Positions 27,451 to 36,639 of a stretch of DNA of 64,000 nucleotides are shown piece by piece (positions within the stretch are counted from its first letter, which is position 1; each line of letters opens with the position of its first letter). Source of the stretch: G963555815 sp965249615 [NCBI: bacterium] (lineage in GTDB: Bacteria; UBA8248; JACPRG01); NCBI GenBank assembly GCA_965249615.1, contig CBDFMI010000006.1, forward strand, positions 372,001 to 436,000, given 5' to 3'. Made by a program: the position numbers and the translations under genes. The notes under the pieces are model-generated. The model had not been told where the DNA came from. It saw only the letters and a program-made list of their open reading frames with translations, and did no database searches.

Positions 27451-28593
27451 CTACCCCACCACCGTCTGGAGAAATTTTTGAGTGACACGCCCCAACGTGA
27501 ACCCTTTAACCTGCTCCAGACCAGCGTCCCGTAGCCGTTGCCGGGCTTCTTCGTCAGTGAGAAGCAGGGCCACCTTGTCCGAGAAGGTTTCTAGGTCGCC
27601 TGCCGCCACAAGACAGGACATTTGAGCTTCAGAGAGGACCTCTCTGACTCCTCCCACGTCGGTGGCGACAAAGGGGACCCCCATGGCCATGGCCTCCAAG
27701 AGCACCCGGGGGAATCCCTCCTCCTCAGAGGGCATGATGAATAGATCGGCGGCAGCGAAATACTTGGGTGCTTCGCGGTTGGGGATAGGGCCCAGGAGAC
27801 GCACCGATTTTTGGTATCCCCTTTGGGCCACCTCTTCTTTCAGGGACTCCAGAAGGGGGCCGCCGCCTCCAATGAGGAAGACCCCTTCAACGCCCTTCGT
27901 GCGCAGGGCTTCCACCAGGGGCAGGATGTGGTGGGCCCCTTTGCGGTGAGAGAGCCAATAGAGAAAGAGGATCACGTTGTCTTCCGGTTCAAGGCCCAGG
28001 GTGCGACGGGTATCAGCGCCATCGGCGACCTGAGGCGAGAACCGCCGCTCGGCCACGAAATTCGGCAACACCTTGATCTTGTCTCTGGGCAGCCGGAACC
28101 TCTGCCGGTACTCTTCGGCCAGGCCAGGCGTCCCCGTGACCAGGTAGTTTGCCCATTTGATAGAGAGATGTTGGAGAAGTTGGCTTCGCAAAGTCCGAAC
28201 GGTTTTTCTGCTATGAGGGCCCCGCCCATTCGGCTCCGGATCAGGCCCCGCGCAGTTCCAGTAGAAAGAGGTTCCTCCGGAGAGTCTTGCCACCCAGGGG
28301 GCCAGGAGCCCGCCATAGTAGGAATAGTGGACATAGAACCGCCGACATCCCTGAACGCGAATTCGAAGGAGGAGGGTCAAGAGTTCCAGGCCACGCCAGA
28401 GTGGGCCCCTGCCACGCTGGAGATAGAGGTGGCGGACGTGGTGAAAATGGGATGTCCCTTGAGCCCTTACGGCAATGACATAGAGGTCGACCTGTTGAGC
28501 CAGCTCCTCCAGAAGATCGTAGAGATGACCCAGATGCTCCGCCGTATCCGGGTCATAGGAGGGCAACACCACACAAAGCTTAGGCCTCGACAA
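27451..28593 (-). CDS. Glycosyltransferase family 4
   Basis: This intact 380-residue GT-B enzyme starts MSRPKLCVVLPSYDPDTAEH. The acceptor half has FYVHYSYYGGLLAPWVARL and YLVTGTPGLAEEYRQRF. The donor half has VILFLYWLSHRKGAHHI, GVFLIGGGGPLLES and MPSEEEGFPRVLLEAMAMGVP, the classical E-x7-E motif that holds the nucleotide sugar. It overlaps the upstream glycosyltransferase by 14 bases, and its TAG abuts the next ATG. It is one of the few fully intact genes of this locus. Confidence 0.88.
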   Translation of the reverse strand: MSRPKLCVVLPSYDPDTAEHLGHLYDLLEELAQQVDLYVIAVRAQGTSHFHHVRHLYLQRGRGPLWRGLELLTLLLRIRVQGCRRFYVHYSYYGGLLAPWVARLSGGTSFYWNCAGPDPEPNGRGPHSRKTVRTLRSQLLQHLSIKWANYLVTGTPGLAEEYRQRFRLPRDKIKVLPNFVAERRFSPQVADGADTRRTLGLEPEDNVILFLYWLSHRKGAHHILPLVEALRTKGVEGVFLIGGGGPLLESLKEEVAQRGYQKSVRLLGPIPNREAPKYFAAADLFIMPSEEEGFPRVLLEAMAMGVPFVATDVGGVREVLSEAQMSCLVAAGDLETFSDKVALLLTDEEARQRLRDAGLEQVKGFTLGRVTQKFLQTVVG

Positions 28594-29775
28594 GGCTCTC
28601 TCCTATGAGTCGGTAACATCCTTCGGTATAGCGCCGGATGGAGCGGTGAAATTCGAAGTCCTCCACCGACAGACTGGCCCTTCGGCCCACCTCGGCCCGG
28701 AGCCCTTCGTCCCTCAAGAGCGTGAGGACCTTGGAGGCGATGTCCACCGCGTCCCAATCGGTGAAGAACCCATTGACCCCGTTCTCCACGACCTCCGTGG
28801 TTTTTCCCACTCGCGTCGTAATCAGAGGGAGGCCGCAGGCCATGGCCTCCAGGGCGACCCGGGGTCCCCCCTCGGACAAGGAGGTGCATAGGAACATCTT
28901 TGCCCGGTTGAGGGTTTCGGCCACGTCCCTCCAAGGCAGCCAGCCCAAAAACTCCAGGTTGCCTTCAAGACCCCTGGCCTTGGCGCGTCTTTGGATCCGA
29001 CGAAACAGCCGGCCCTGTCCCACAAGGGCCAGCCGGAAATCGGGAAATTCGGCCCGGACCCTGTCGGCGGCGTCCAGGAGGAGGAAGAGGCCTTTTTCAG
29101 TTGTAAAACGACCGCAGAAGATGGCGTCGTAGACCTTCTCCAGGGGCCGCGGCCTGAAGACGTCAAAATCCAGGTAGATCTGGTCCCGCACAAAGATTTT
29201 TTCCGGGGGCACACCATTTTTCCGCAAGAACTCATACCCCTCTCGCCGGTTATCGACTGCGATGGCCACGGCCTTGTCCCGGGCCCACCGCACGAAAAGC
29301 GTGTAGGTGATCCGGAGGAGCCATTGGGCCACAGTATGGGCCCGCGGGGTGCCTGTAATTCCCAGAAGGTTGCACATGAAGGGAACGCCGGTCGTTCGGG
29401 ACAAGATCCAGGACCCCAGTACGTTGTAGAAGGGAAAGTAATCGTGGCTTGAGATCAGGCAGTAGGGACGCTCCCGGCACAAGCCCTCCCCTTGGCCACG
29501 ATGAACCAGAACTGCCAGAACCGCCCTATTTTGCTTATTCCCCAGGGGGCGGGGTGAATGTGGACGTTGTCCTTGACTTGGAGGGGTTGGGCCCCGGGAC
29601 GTCCAGGGCAGAGGACATCGATCCGGTCCCAGTACAGGCCGAGCTCTTTGAGGACGTACGAGAAGGGGCTCTTCACCCCCTGCGCCGCAGTGGAATCGCC
29701 TGAGACGATGAGGAAGTTTCGCCCGCCTCGGCGGGGCTTAGAGGCTGGGTGCGGGCTGGGCGCGGACGAGGCCAT
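28580..29775 (-). pseudogene. Glycosyltransferase family 4, frameshifted near residue 95
   Basis: The N-terminal part (FLIVSGDSTAAQGVKSPF, GLYWDRIDVLCPG, FWQFWFIVAKG) shifts near 29475-29490 into the frame that continues CLISSHDYFPFYNVLGSW, AIAVDNRREGYEFLRKNG, YDAIFCGRFTTEKGLFLLL and TSLSEGGPRVALEAMACGLP. All GT-B blocks are present, and the restored product is close to 400 residues. The downstream half alone could not fold as a transferase. It is embedded in the run of overlapping leftward genes. Confidence 0.8.
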
Positions 29776-31188
29776 GCATCTTCCTGATCCCCTGGCCCAA
29801 CCGATTTCCGGAGACCGCCTGATAGAGCATGAATTGCATCAGCCGGGCGTCCCAGGGGAAACCCACCCAGCGGTGTCGAAGCCGGAACTCGGCGATCTTG
29901 TTGAGCCAGGGCACGTTGTAGTTGAAGAACTTCATATACTCTCTCAGCCGATAGACGGTATCGTCCGGCGACCAGGGGAGACGGAGGTCCTCACTCCATC
30001 GGTCAATGGCTCCCCACTCCTTGGTGTTTCTGGGGGGCACGTAGCCGTGTTGCACAGCGAAGTCATAGAGAGGGGCGCCAGGGTAGGGGAGGTAAGGCCC
30101 CACCGTGACCGACACGTCTTGGTGGTGTTCGTGGATCCAAAGCACCAGGTCAATGGTCTGACCCACCTCTTCCAGGGTTTCTGTGGGGAGGCCGATGATC
30201 CCTGAGTAGGAAACCTTAAGCCCGTGCTTCGCCAACAGTTTGACGCCCCGCTTCGTGTGCGCGACCGCGTGATCTTTTTGCAAGAGTTTTAGGACGCGCT
30301 CGCTTCCCGACTCAAAGCCCACCAACAGGTCAAACACCTGCCGCTCTTTAATCCGGGGCAAAATATCCTCGTCGACGAGATCGAGGCGGATGTCTGTCTT
30401 GGCCGGGACGTCAATCCCTTCCACGATCTGAAGGGCCCGCTTCTTATTCACATAAAAGAGGTCATCGCAAAACATGACCCCGTCGATGTTGTAGCGCTCC
30501 TTCAAGTAGTGGACGTCTTCAATGACCCGCTCCACGGACTTGGCCCGCCACCGGCGGTTGTGGAATTTTACGTTGTAGCAAAAGCTGCACCTGAAGGGGC
30601 AGCCACGGCTGCTCTTATACGCCACGACACGCTGATGATCCCCGCGACGGGTGAAATACTGGGGGATGTCCAGCAGCTCAAAATTGAGACGATATCTGTC
30701 ATCGTCCAGGTTCTCAATAAACGGCCGCTCTGGATTGATCTGAAAACTTCCGTTGGTCTTGTACCCGACCCCCAGGACCCCTTCCATGCCCTTTCGGCTC
30801 TCCAGCCTCTGGGCCATCTCGATGACAGTCTCCTCGCCCTCGCCGGTGACGATGTAGTCAATGTAGTCTTCGCCTATGCACTGTTTGGGCGCCAGGGCGG
30901 GATGGATGCCGCCCACACGATGGGAATTTGGGGGGCCTCCTCCTTGATCATTTCCGACAGGAGGGCCGAGTGCAGCGTCTGGGGACCCGTGATCACCGAC
31001 AGGCCCACAAAGAGGGGTTGGGTCTGGACAATGGATTGCGAGACTGATTCCAGCTCATCCTCCGTGCAATGGATGATCTTCACCGGGAAGCCCGCACGGT
31101 GGAGGGCGCTGCCCACGGTGAGAGGGCCAAGGGGCATGACGTCCAGGGCGAAATCTTCTTTTCGATCGATCTGGACGAGGCAGATCAT
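29738..31188 (-). pseudogene. B12-binding radical SAM protein, frameshifted
   Basis: The first frame encodes MICLVQIDRKEDFALDVMPLG and a cobalamin-binding domain up to QIPIVW. A shift near 30895-30910 continues GGIHPALAPKQCIGEDYIDY, VTGEGEETV, SSRGCPFRCSFCYNVKF (CxxxCxxC cluster), FCDDLFYVNKKRA, LVGFESGSERVLKLL and IIGLPTETLEEV. Restored length is about 482 residues. It belongs to the same superfamily as the gene at 21.4-22.8 kb. The locus therefore holds three genes with B12-binding domains, which points to unusual cobalamin-dependent chemistry on the glycan or its lipid. Confidence 0.82.
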
Positions 31189-31200
31189 CCTTGGGTCCTC

Positions 31201-32399
31201 CTATCCGAAATTCCGTGGACCTCTCTTCGAGAGCTCCTTGTACAGGTCGGTGAAGACGTACAGGTGACTCTCTAGATCACACTCCTGTGCGTGCTGACGT
31301 GCAAAGTGGCCCATTCGTTCGCGCAGTGCGGAGTCCTCCAACAACCTCTGTACCCCCTCCGTCAGGCCTTTCACATCGCCCGGATTCACCAACAGCCCAG
31401 CTTTCCCTTCAGGCACCAGCTCTGGAATCCCCCCCACGCGGGGAGCCACGATGGGCAGACCCGCCGCCATGGCCTCCAAGAATACAATCCCGAAGGGCTC
31501 GTGGGAAGTGGCTGAGAGGAAGATTTCCGCTTCGTGATAGTGTCCCTGCCCCTCGTGGGGAGAGCGGGCCCCGGTAAAGGACACCCGTTCCCGTACGCCC
31601 AGTTGAAGAGCCAGGGCTTTCAATTCCTCCCGAAGGGAGTCGTCCCCATCCCCTACGATCTTGAGCTGGGCCTCAGGGGACGGCAGGCCGGCAAAGGCCC
31701 GAATTACGTCGTCGAGGCTCTTCCAGCGGGCAAACCGCGAGACGGTCAGGATCATGGGCGCTTTCCGCGGGGGCCAGGGGAGCCGTTCAATCCTTTGAGT
31801 GAAACGTAGTTTGGGCAGTTCACAATGCGCGTTTGGGGGACTTTGAGGATGCGGACCAGGGAATCCGCCTGAAATAGAGACGGAGAAATGATGCAGTCGA
31901 AAAGGCCAAGCGTGTAACGTTCCAGGCGGGTCAAGAGGCGGGTCTTCACGTTGTGCCTAAAAACCTTCTCGTAGGGCACCGCCCAGTCCCTTCTTCGGGC
32001 CATCCGCTCCCAGACGAGATCGCCCGCGTACTTGAGCGCGCTGGGGATGCCGAGGGAGCGACTGAGGCGACCACTCACGACGGCGAAATAACCGGGACCT
32101 GAGACATGGTGGAGGACGTCCGGTCCCTCCCGCTGGAGGACCGCCTTCATGCGCGGGTAGGCGTTGATGTAGCGGGCGATGGCGGACCCTCGAGGACCTC
32201 CCCCGGGTTTTTGGAGGCCGAAGTCCTTGAGGGAGTGGATGGGGATGCCCTCCATTCGGCTAAAGCCGTTGGCTGGGCCGAAGGTGATCACAAAGGGTTC
32301 CAGCCCGCGCTGTCTGAGCGAGCGGGCCAGCTGATAGGTCTGAGTGGAGGGGCCGCCAATCTTGGGCGGAAAGACGCTGCTGACCAGAGCGACCTTCAT
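31201..32399 (-). pseudogene. Glycosyltransferase family 4, frameshifted in the middle
   Basis: This is the first gene of the leftward locus. It starts MKVALVSSVFPPKIGGPSTQ, has VLHHVSGPGYFAVVSGRL and IISPSLFQADSLVRILK, then shifts near 31760-31775 to MILTVSRFARWKSLDDVIR, LKIVGDGDDSLREEL and SATSHEPFGIVFLEAMAAGLP. The two halves are the acceptor and donor domains of one GT-B enzyme of about 399 residues. It is just possible that the two halves act as separate chains, because the second begins with an ATG overlapping the first stop, but no ribosome site supports this. Confidence 0.78.
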
Positions 32400-32586
32400 C
32401 CCCCGAACCTCCCTTCTCCAAGGGGCGAAAGGGGCTTTTTCCGGGGTCCGGAATTAAGAAATGGGGTATGAATAGGAGAAAAAGCACCTTCCTTCATTAG
32501 AGGGTAAATTAGCATAACCACCTGAATTTCGCCACCAACCCCCCCCCATCCTGCTTATCTAGCCCTCTGGCTCTCCTTCAGGGTGA

Positions 32587-32603
32587 TTGGCATGGCGGTC
32601 GCC
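32587..32603 (+). promoter_or_regulatory. Candidate sigma-54 promoter element
   Basis: TTGGCATG, four bases, then TCGC places GG and GC ten bases apart as in -24/-12 promoters. The same arrangement occurs at 36534-36550. It is about 380 bases upstream of the next gene, so its use is uncertain. Confidence 0.3.
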
Positions 32604-32632
32604 ACGGCGGCGATCCGAAGTGTCGCTGGAAG

Positions 32633-32677
32633 TAGACGCCAGGGGTAAGCTCGCAATGGAGAGGGTTTTGGCGTCTA
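32633..32677. other. Structured inverted repeat with an alternative pairing
   Basis: TAGACGCCA (32633-32641) pairs perfectly with TGGCGTCTA (32669-32677). The right arm can instead fold on itself with the next bases: TGGCGT pairs with ACGCCA at 32682-32687 around CTAAAC. Two mutually exclusive stems are what an attenuator or riboswitch-like leader would show, but no known RNA class is recognised. Confidence 0.35.
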
Positions 32678-32902
32678 AACACGCCAGGACAGTGCCTCCC
32701 GAGCATTGGCGGTGTGTCTATCTCCCCCCCCTCTGAAAAAAATGTCGAAAATTTCTACACTGACTCCAGGTTCACGCCCGTACTGCTTAAAATAGAATTT
32801 AAATCAATTTTATCAATATGTTAATATTAATACATGCGCTCGACATTTTTGTCTCAAAGCAGGCCATTGAAGTGAATTGTCCCATCCGCTCTACAATTTT
32901 TC

Positions 32903-32930
32903 TTGACAAGTGCCCTGTTGATGCTACAAA
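32903..32930 (+). promoter_or_regulatory. Candidate sigma-70 promoter for the export/control genes
   Basis: TTGACA (consensus -35) is followed after 16 bases by TACAAA. The site is 50 bases upstream of the secreted-protein start, within an AT-rich stretch. Confidence 0.5.
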
Positions 32931-32979
32931 TTCAACATAGGAGAAGTGGAAACTCTTTCAGGACAGAGGAGTGGAACAC

Positions 32980-33495
32980 ATGAGGCGTCATCGAGTTCAT
33001 CGAATAAGGGGATTTATTGTTTTTGTGCTTTCAGGGATTTTTGTCCTTTGGGGCGCTGTGAGCGTCCGACCCGTTGTCGGCCAGGAGGCCCCTGCGGGTC
33101 CCTTGGTGGCTCAGATCACAAGTGATGGGCTCTCCATCGAGGAGGCCCTAAACAACGCGATAGAATCGGGCCTGACCGTGTCTGAGGCCATCGGCGTTCT
33201 TCTCCTGGAAGGCGTTGCGCCCGATGAGCTCCTCTCGATTGCCTTTAGCCTTTTTCCCGATGCTGTTCGTTTCATTGTGACCACGGCCGTCGCCCTGTCG
33301 GTGCCTTCGCCGGTAATCGCGGAAGCGCTCGGACGGGCCGGCGCAGGGCTGACCCCTAATGTCATCCCATTGCCAGGGCCGGCGGTCCCCCCTGGGCCAG
33401 CGCCTGAAGGAGCCCCCCCGCCGCCCCCGGGACCCGGTGGAGCGGAGGTGGTGCTAGAGGTCGAAGGGTCGCAGCCAGCGGGGACTCAAAGCTAG
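32980..33495 (+). CDS. Secreted protein of unknown function with Pro-rich tail
   Basis: The ATG at 32980 is 8 bases after AGGAG. A basic N-terminus and hydrophobic segment (GFIVFVLSGIFVLWGAVSV) form a signal sequence or anchor. The mature part is helical (ITSDGLSIEEALNNAIESG, LLEGVAPDELLSIAFSLF) and ends in a Pro/Gly-rich stretch. I recognise no family. The frame ends with TAG at 33493-33495 but then stays open, in phase and protein-like, for about 50 more codons to a TAG at 33646-33648 (LLDLARDQDLETLVREA). The original protein may thus have been about 222 residues. Its position suggests a part in polymer export. Confidence 0.6.
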   Translation: MRRHRVHRIRGFIVFVLSGIFVLWGAVSVRPVVGQEAPAGPLVAQITSDGLSIEEALNNAIESGLTVSEAIGVLLLEGVAPDELLSIAFSLFPDAVRFIVTTAVALSVPSPVIAEALGRAGAGLTPNVIPLPGPAVPPGPAPEGAPPPPPGPGGAEVVLEVEGSQPAGTQS

Positions 33496-33748
33496 GCGCT
33501 CCAAAATCTGCTCGACCTGGCGAGGGACCAAGATCTGGAAACTCTGGTTCGGGAGGCAAGGGAATCGGCTGAGAACGGACCTCCGTTGGAGGCGGTCGAA
33601 GACGTGGCACCGGGGGTTGACGACCTGCCCGCGGCGAGTCCCATCTAGCGGTTTGACGTTTCTTCCGGACAGAGAGGCGGTTTTCTGAAGACCTTTTCTG
33701 AAGACCAAGGGGAGGCTTTGGTGCTGAAAACTTGGGCGAGGAGCGAGA

Positions 33749-34722
33749 CTGATCTCCATCCAGGCCAAACAAGGGCAGTGGCGATGGCAGGGGCTACTGT
33801 TCCTTGTAATCTTGTCTCTTTCGCTGGCCTGGGTGGCCGTCGGAGTGGCCCAGCCTCCTTCGGAAGTCGGTGTATCCGAGGAGGAAGGCTCCCCACCCGA
33901 CCCTGCGGAGTACGCAGACCCCGCCGGAGAGGCGGACGAAGGCACGCCCGACGAAGGCTACCGTATCGGCGAGGACGACCTGCTGAGGGTCGATGTTTTT
34001 GACGAGGAGGACCTCAGCCAGTCCCTCCGGGTTTCCAGTAACGGGGCCATTGATGTCCCAGTCGTGGGACCTGTCAGGGTCAGGGGGCTGACACCGGAGC
34101 AGGTGGCCAGGAAGCTCGAGGAGATCCTGGCCGTGGACCTCTTAGTCGATCCGCGCGTTTCAGTATCGGTCGAGGAGTCCAAAAACAACAAGGTGGTGAT
34201 CCTGGGGTCCGTCAGGCCCCGGGTTCCTACGCGATTGAGGGAAGGGCGACCTTGGTGGATGCGCTCTCCTGGGCGGGGGGGCTCGATAGCGGCGAGGCGG
34301 GCCTCGCCCTCATTCTCCGGCGTGTCCGCCTGGGGGAAGACGGGCGTCCCGACGAGGAAACGACCCTGAACATCGACCTGGAAGAGTTGCTGGAGGAGGG
34401 GAACCAGGATGTGAACCTGCGGGTGCGAAATCAAGACACCATCTACATCCCGCAGGGAGAGCTGGTTTCAATTTTTGGGCAGGTGAAACAGCCTGGCTCC
34501 TACCGGATCTTGAAGAAGGACTTCACCGTCACGGAGCTCATCGCCGAAGCCGGCGGGGTCACCAAGGTTGCTGCGGAGAACCGCACCCGTGTGGTTCGAA
34601 AAGAGGGGGATCAGTCGAAGGTCATCAAAGTTTCGGTCAGCGCCATTCAAAAGGGCGGGAAAGACAGGGACGTTGTTTTGAAGGGGGGCGACATCGTGGT
34701 TGTCCCCGAGAGCCTTTTTTAG
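33749..34722 (+). pseudogene. Polysaccharide export protein, Wza/GumB-like, frameshifted
   Basis: A hydrophobic lead (WQGLLFLVILSLSLAWVAVG) has no ATG in frame, so the start is uncertain. The mature part has the Poly_export domain: YRIGEDDLLRVDVFDEEDLS, SNGAIDVPVVGPVRVRGLT and DPRVSVSVEESKNNKVVILG. After a one-base shift near 34205-34215, QAPGSYAIEGRATLVDALS opens a soluble-ligand-binding beta-grasp (SLBB) domain. A second follows (SIFGQVKQPGSYRILK, VTELIAEAGGVT). Wza-like proteins form the outer-membrane channel for capsule or exopolysaccharide and partner with the BY-kinase encoded downstream. Confidence 0.78.
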
Positions 34723-34758
34723 GCCGCAACGCCGTTTCCCTTTCCTAAAGGTCAAGGG

Positions 34759-36219
34759 ATGGACCGAGAGCAAAAAATTCTTGTCGTGGACAATGAGCCG
34801 ATCAGCCGGTCTCTGGTCTCTTCCATTTTGTCGAGTGAGGGGTATGCGACCGAGGAGGCCGAGGATGGCCACGAGGCGTTGACGAAGCTCCAAGAGCACC
34901 CCTTTGACTTAATCCTCGTCGACGAGGAGACGTCGCCCCTCGATGGGTTTCCTCTGCTGGACCAGATTGCCCGGTCGGAGCAGGCGACGCGTGTGATATT
35001 GGTGACGGCCTCTGAGGAGGCGCTGGAGGACGCGCGCGCCAGAAAACTGGACGTTGATGACCACCTTGCGAAGCCCCTGCGTGTTCGCGAACTGGTGAGG
35101 CGGGTTTCCAGAGCCCTCAACGGCAAGAACCGAAGTGAAGGCGGGGTGGTTTCCTCCGTTAAGCCCGTGGATGAGAGCCAGCCCCCCGATCTGGAAGAAC
35201 TGGAAGAGGATGAGTTCCCCGATCTGGTGAGTATCAGCCCTTGCATGAAGGAAGTCCGGCGCGTCATCGAAAAGGTTGCTTCCAGCGACGTCGACATCTT
35301 GCTCCTTGGAGAGAGCGGGTCGGGCAAGGAGGTTGTGGCCAAGACCGTTCATGGCATGAGCGCCAGGAGAAAAAAACCCTTCGTCGTGGTGAACTGCGTA
35401 GCCCTGCCGGAGGGCCTGTTGGAGAGCGAGCTCTTCGGCCACAAGAAAGGGGCCTTCACCGGAGCCGATGTGTCCAAGGACGGATACTTCCAAGTGGCCA
35501 ATGGAGGCACCCTCTTCCTGGATGAAGTGGGCGACATGAGCCCCAACTTTCAGACCAAGCTCCTTCGGGTACTTGAGGAAGGGGAGTGCAACCCCGTCGG
35601 TGACACCCGCACACGTCAGGTCAACGTGCGGATCATCTCGGCCACCAATCGGGACCTGGTGAAGGCGGTGCAGGATGGCACTTTCAGGGAGGACCTCTTC
35701 TACAGGCTCAACGTGGTCTCATTCTCCCTCCCCCCGCTGCGGGAGCGCCCGGAGGACATCGCGATCCTGAGCCACTATTTCCTGCACCAGCTCCAAAACG
35801 GCAGCTCAAGACCGCCCGTCCGCTACATCCACCCTGAGGTCATGGAGGCCTTCCTCGCCTACCCCTGGCCCGGCAATGTCCGAGAGCTGCGGAACGTGAT
35901 CGAAAGCGCCATGACCTTCGCCGAAATTGACACCATCTCTTTGGACACCCTCCCACCCATCTTCTTGCGAAGGCACATTGAGTTGGGGAAAGAGTCTGGG
36001 AAGCGCTTCAATGGAAAGGCAACGGCGGGTTATCTTCCTTCGTCTTTCCTCGATGGGAAAAAGAGGGCGGTCGCTCGCTACGAAGCTGACGTGCTGAAGA
36101 CGGCCCTGGAGGCGGTGGGGGGTAATATCACAAGGGCGGCGCAGCGGTTGGAAATCCATCGCTCCCTGGTCCACCGTCTCCTAAAAAAGCACGGGATTCG
36201 GGCCAAAGACTTCCGCTAG
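34759..36219 (+). CDS. Sigma-54-dependent response regulator (NtrC family)
   Basis: This 486-residue protein has three domains. A receiver (ILVVDNEPISRSLVSSIL; DLILVDEETSP with the likely phospho-Asp; LAKPLRVRELV) is followed by an acidic linker. The AAA+ domain has Walker A GESGSGKE, the sigma-54 contact loop ELFGHKKGAFTGA, and Walker B GGTLFLDEVGDM. The C-terminal Fis-type helix-turn-helix is ITRAAQRLEIHRSLVHRLL. It activates sigma-54 RNA polymerase at -24/-12 promoters after phosphorylation. No partner kinase lies nearby. Three direct repeats and a sigma-54-like site directly downstream are plausible targets. It resembles regulators found in exopolysaccharide/exosortase loci. Confidence 0.92.
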   Translation: MDREQKILVVDNEPISRSLVSSILSSEGYATEEAEDGHEALTKLQEHPFDLILVDEETSPLDGFPLLDQIARSEQATRVILVTASEEALEDARARKLDVDDHLAKPLRVRELVRRVSRALNGKNRSEGGVVSSVKPVDESQPPDLEELEEDEFPDLVSISPCMKEVRRVIEKVASSDVDILLLGESGSGKEVVAKTVHGMSARRKKPFVVVNCVALPEGLLESELFGHKKGAFTGADVSKDGYFQVANGGTLFLDEVGDMSPNFQTKLLRVLEEGECNPVGDTRTRQVNVRIISATNRDLVKAVQDGTFREDLFYRLNVVSFSLPPLRERPEDIAILSHYFLHQLQNGSSRPPVRYIHPEVMEAFLAYPWPGNVRELRNVIESAMTFAEIDTISLDTLPPIFLRRHIELGKESGKRFNGKATAGYLPSSFLDGKKRAVARYEADVLKTALEAVGGNITRAAQRLEIHRSLVHRLLKKHGIRAKDFR

Positions 36220-36234
36220 GCCGAGCCAAAGACA

Positions 36235-36397
36235 TATAGACAAATCCGCACACTATAGACAAACGACGACAAATCTAAAATTTCACAGCATGATGTGGTT
36301 TACGATGAAGCGAATCACCAAATTTTGTATCTCCTCAGCCAAGGCCGCTGAATCTTATCTATTCAGCCCATTTCACGCCCTCATAATTGTAGACAAA
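36235..36397 (+). repeat. Three direct repeats of TATAGACAAA type
   Basis: TATAGACAAA occurs at 36235-36244 and 36254-36263, exactly 19 bp apart (about two helical turns), and TGTAGACAAA at 36388-36397. They lie 140-300 bp before the sigma-54-like site, the usual distance for upstream activator binding sites. They are probably targets of the activator encoded just upstream; this is inference. Confidence 0.5.
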
Positions 36398-36533
36398 TGA
36401 GAACGTTTTTTCCTTTTCTTTGAACCTGGCAGGATCCGCGCGGGAAGCGGTGCTGACACAATGCGCGGGGTCCTGTTCCATAAGTTGAACCATATGTGGG
36501 GGTGCAACCCGGAAATCAGCCGGAATCAAAAGT

Positions 36534-36550
36534 TTGGCATGGAATTCGCA
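36534..36550 (+). promoter_or_regulatory. Candidate sigma-54 promoter for the REC/BY-kinase genes
   Basis: TTGGCATG-N4-TCGCA keeps GG and GC at the -24/-12 spacing and matches most of the TTGGCACG-N4-TTGCA consensus. It is about 90 bases before the response-regulator start and downstream of three direct repeats. Confidence 0.5.
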
Positions 36551-36639
36551 TGATAACTTTGGGGTCAAGAGGGCGTTGAGCGGGTTGCTGGACACGGTGC
36601 ACGCCACTCGTTCCCGCCCGCAATAGTAGAGGAAGAACA

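Larger units (their letters stand above)
32400..32979. other. Divergent intergenic region between the glycan-synthesis and export/control genes
   Basis: No gene is seen in these 580 bases. The left half is GC-rich with several inverted repeats, including a 9-bp perfect one at 32633-32677. The right half from about 32740 is markedly AT-rich and contains a sigma-70-like promoter. Expression of the leftward glycosyltransferase run and the rightward export genes must begin here. Confidence 0.6.
36220..36639. other. Regulatory intergenic region after the sigma-54 activator gene
   Basis: These 420 AT-richer bases hold no gene. They contain three copies of a TAGACAAA motif (36235, 36254 and 36388) and a sigma-54-like element at 36534-36550, followed by the start of a response-regulator gene at 36640. 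Confidence 0.6.

Noticed and set aside
31201-32399. Two separate functional proteins from the split glycosyltransferase
   Set aside because: The ATG of the second half has no ribosome site, and both halves together make exactly one GT-B enzyme, as in many neighbours with single-base shifts.
10062-32399. Insertion sequences or an integrated element as the cause of the disrupted locus
   Set aside because: I saw no transposase, integrase, terminal inverted repeats or target duplications. The lesions are small indels.
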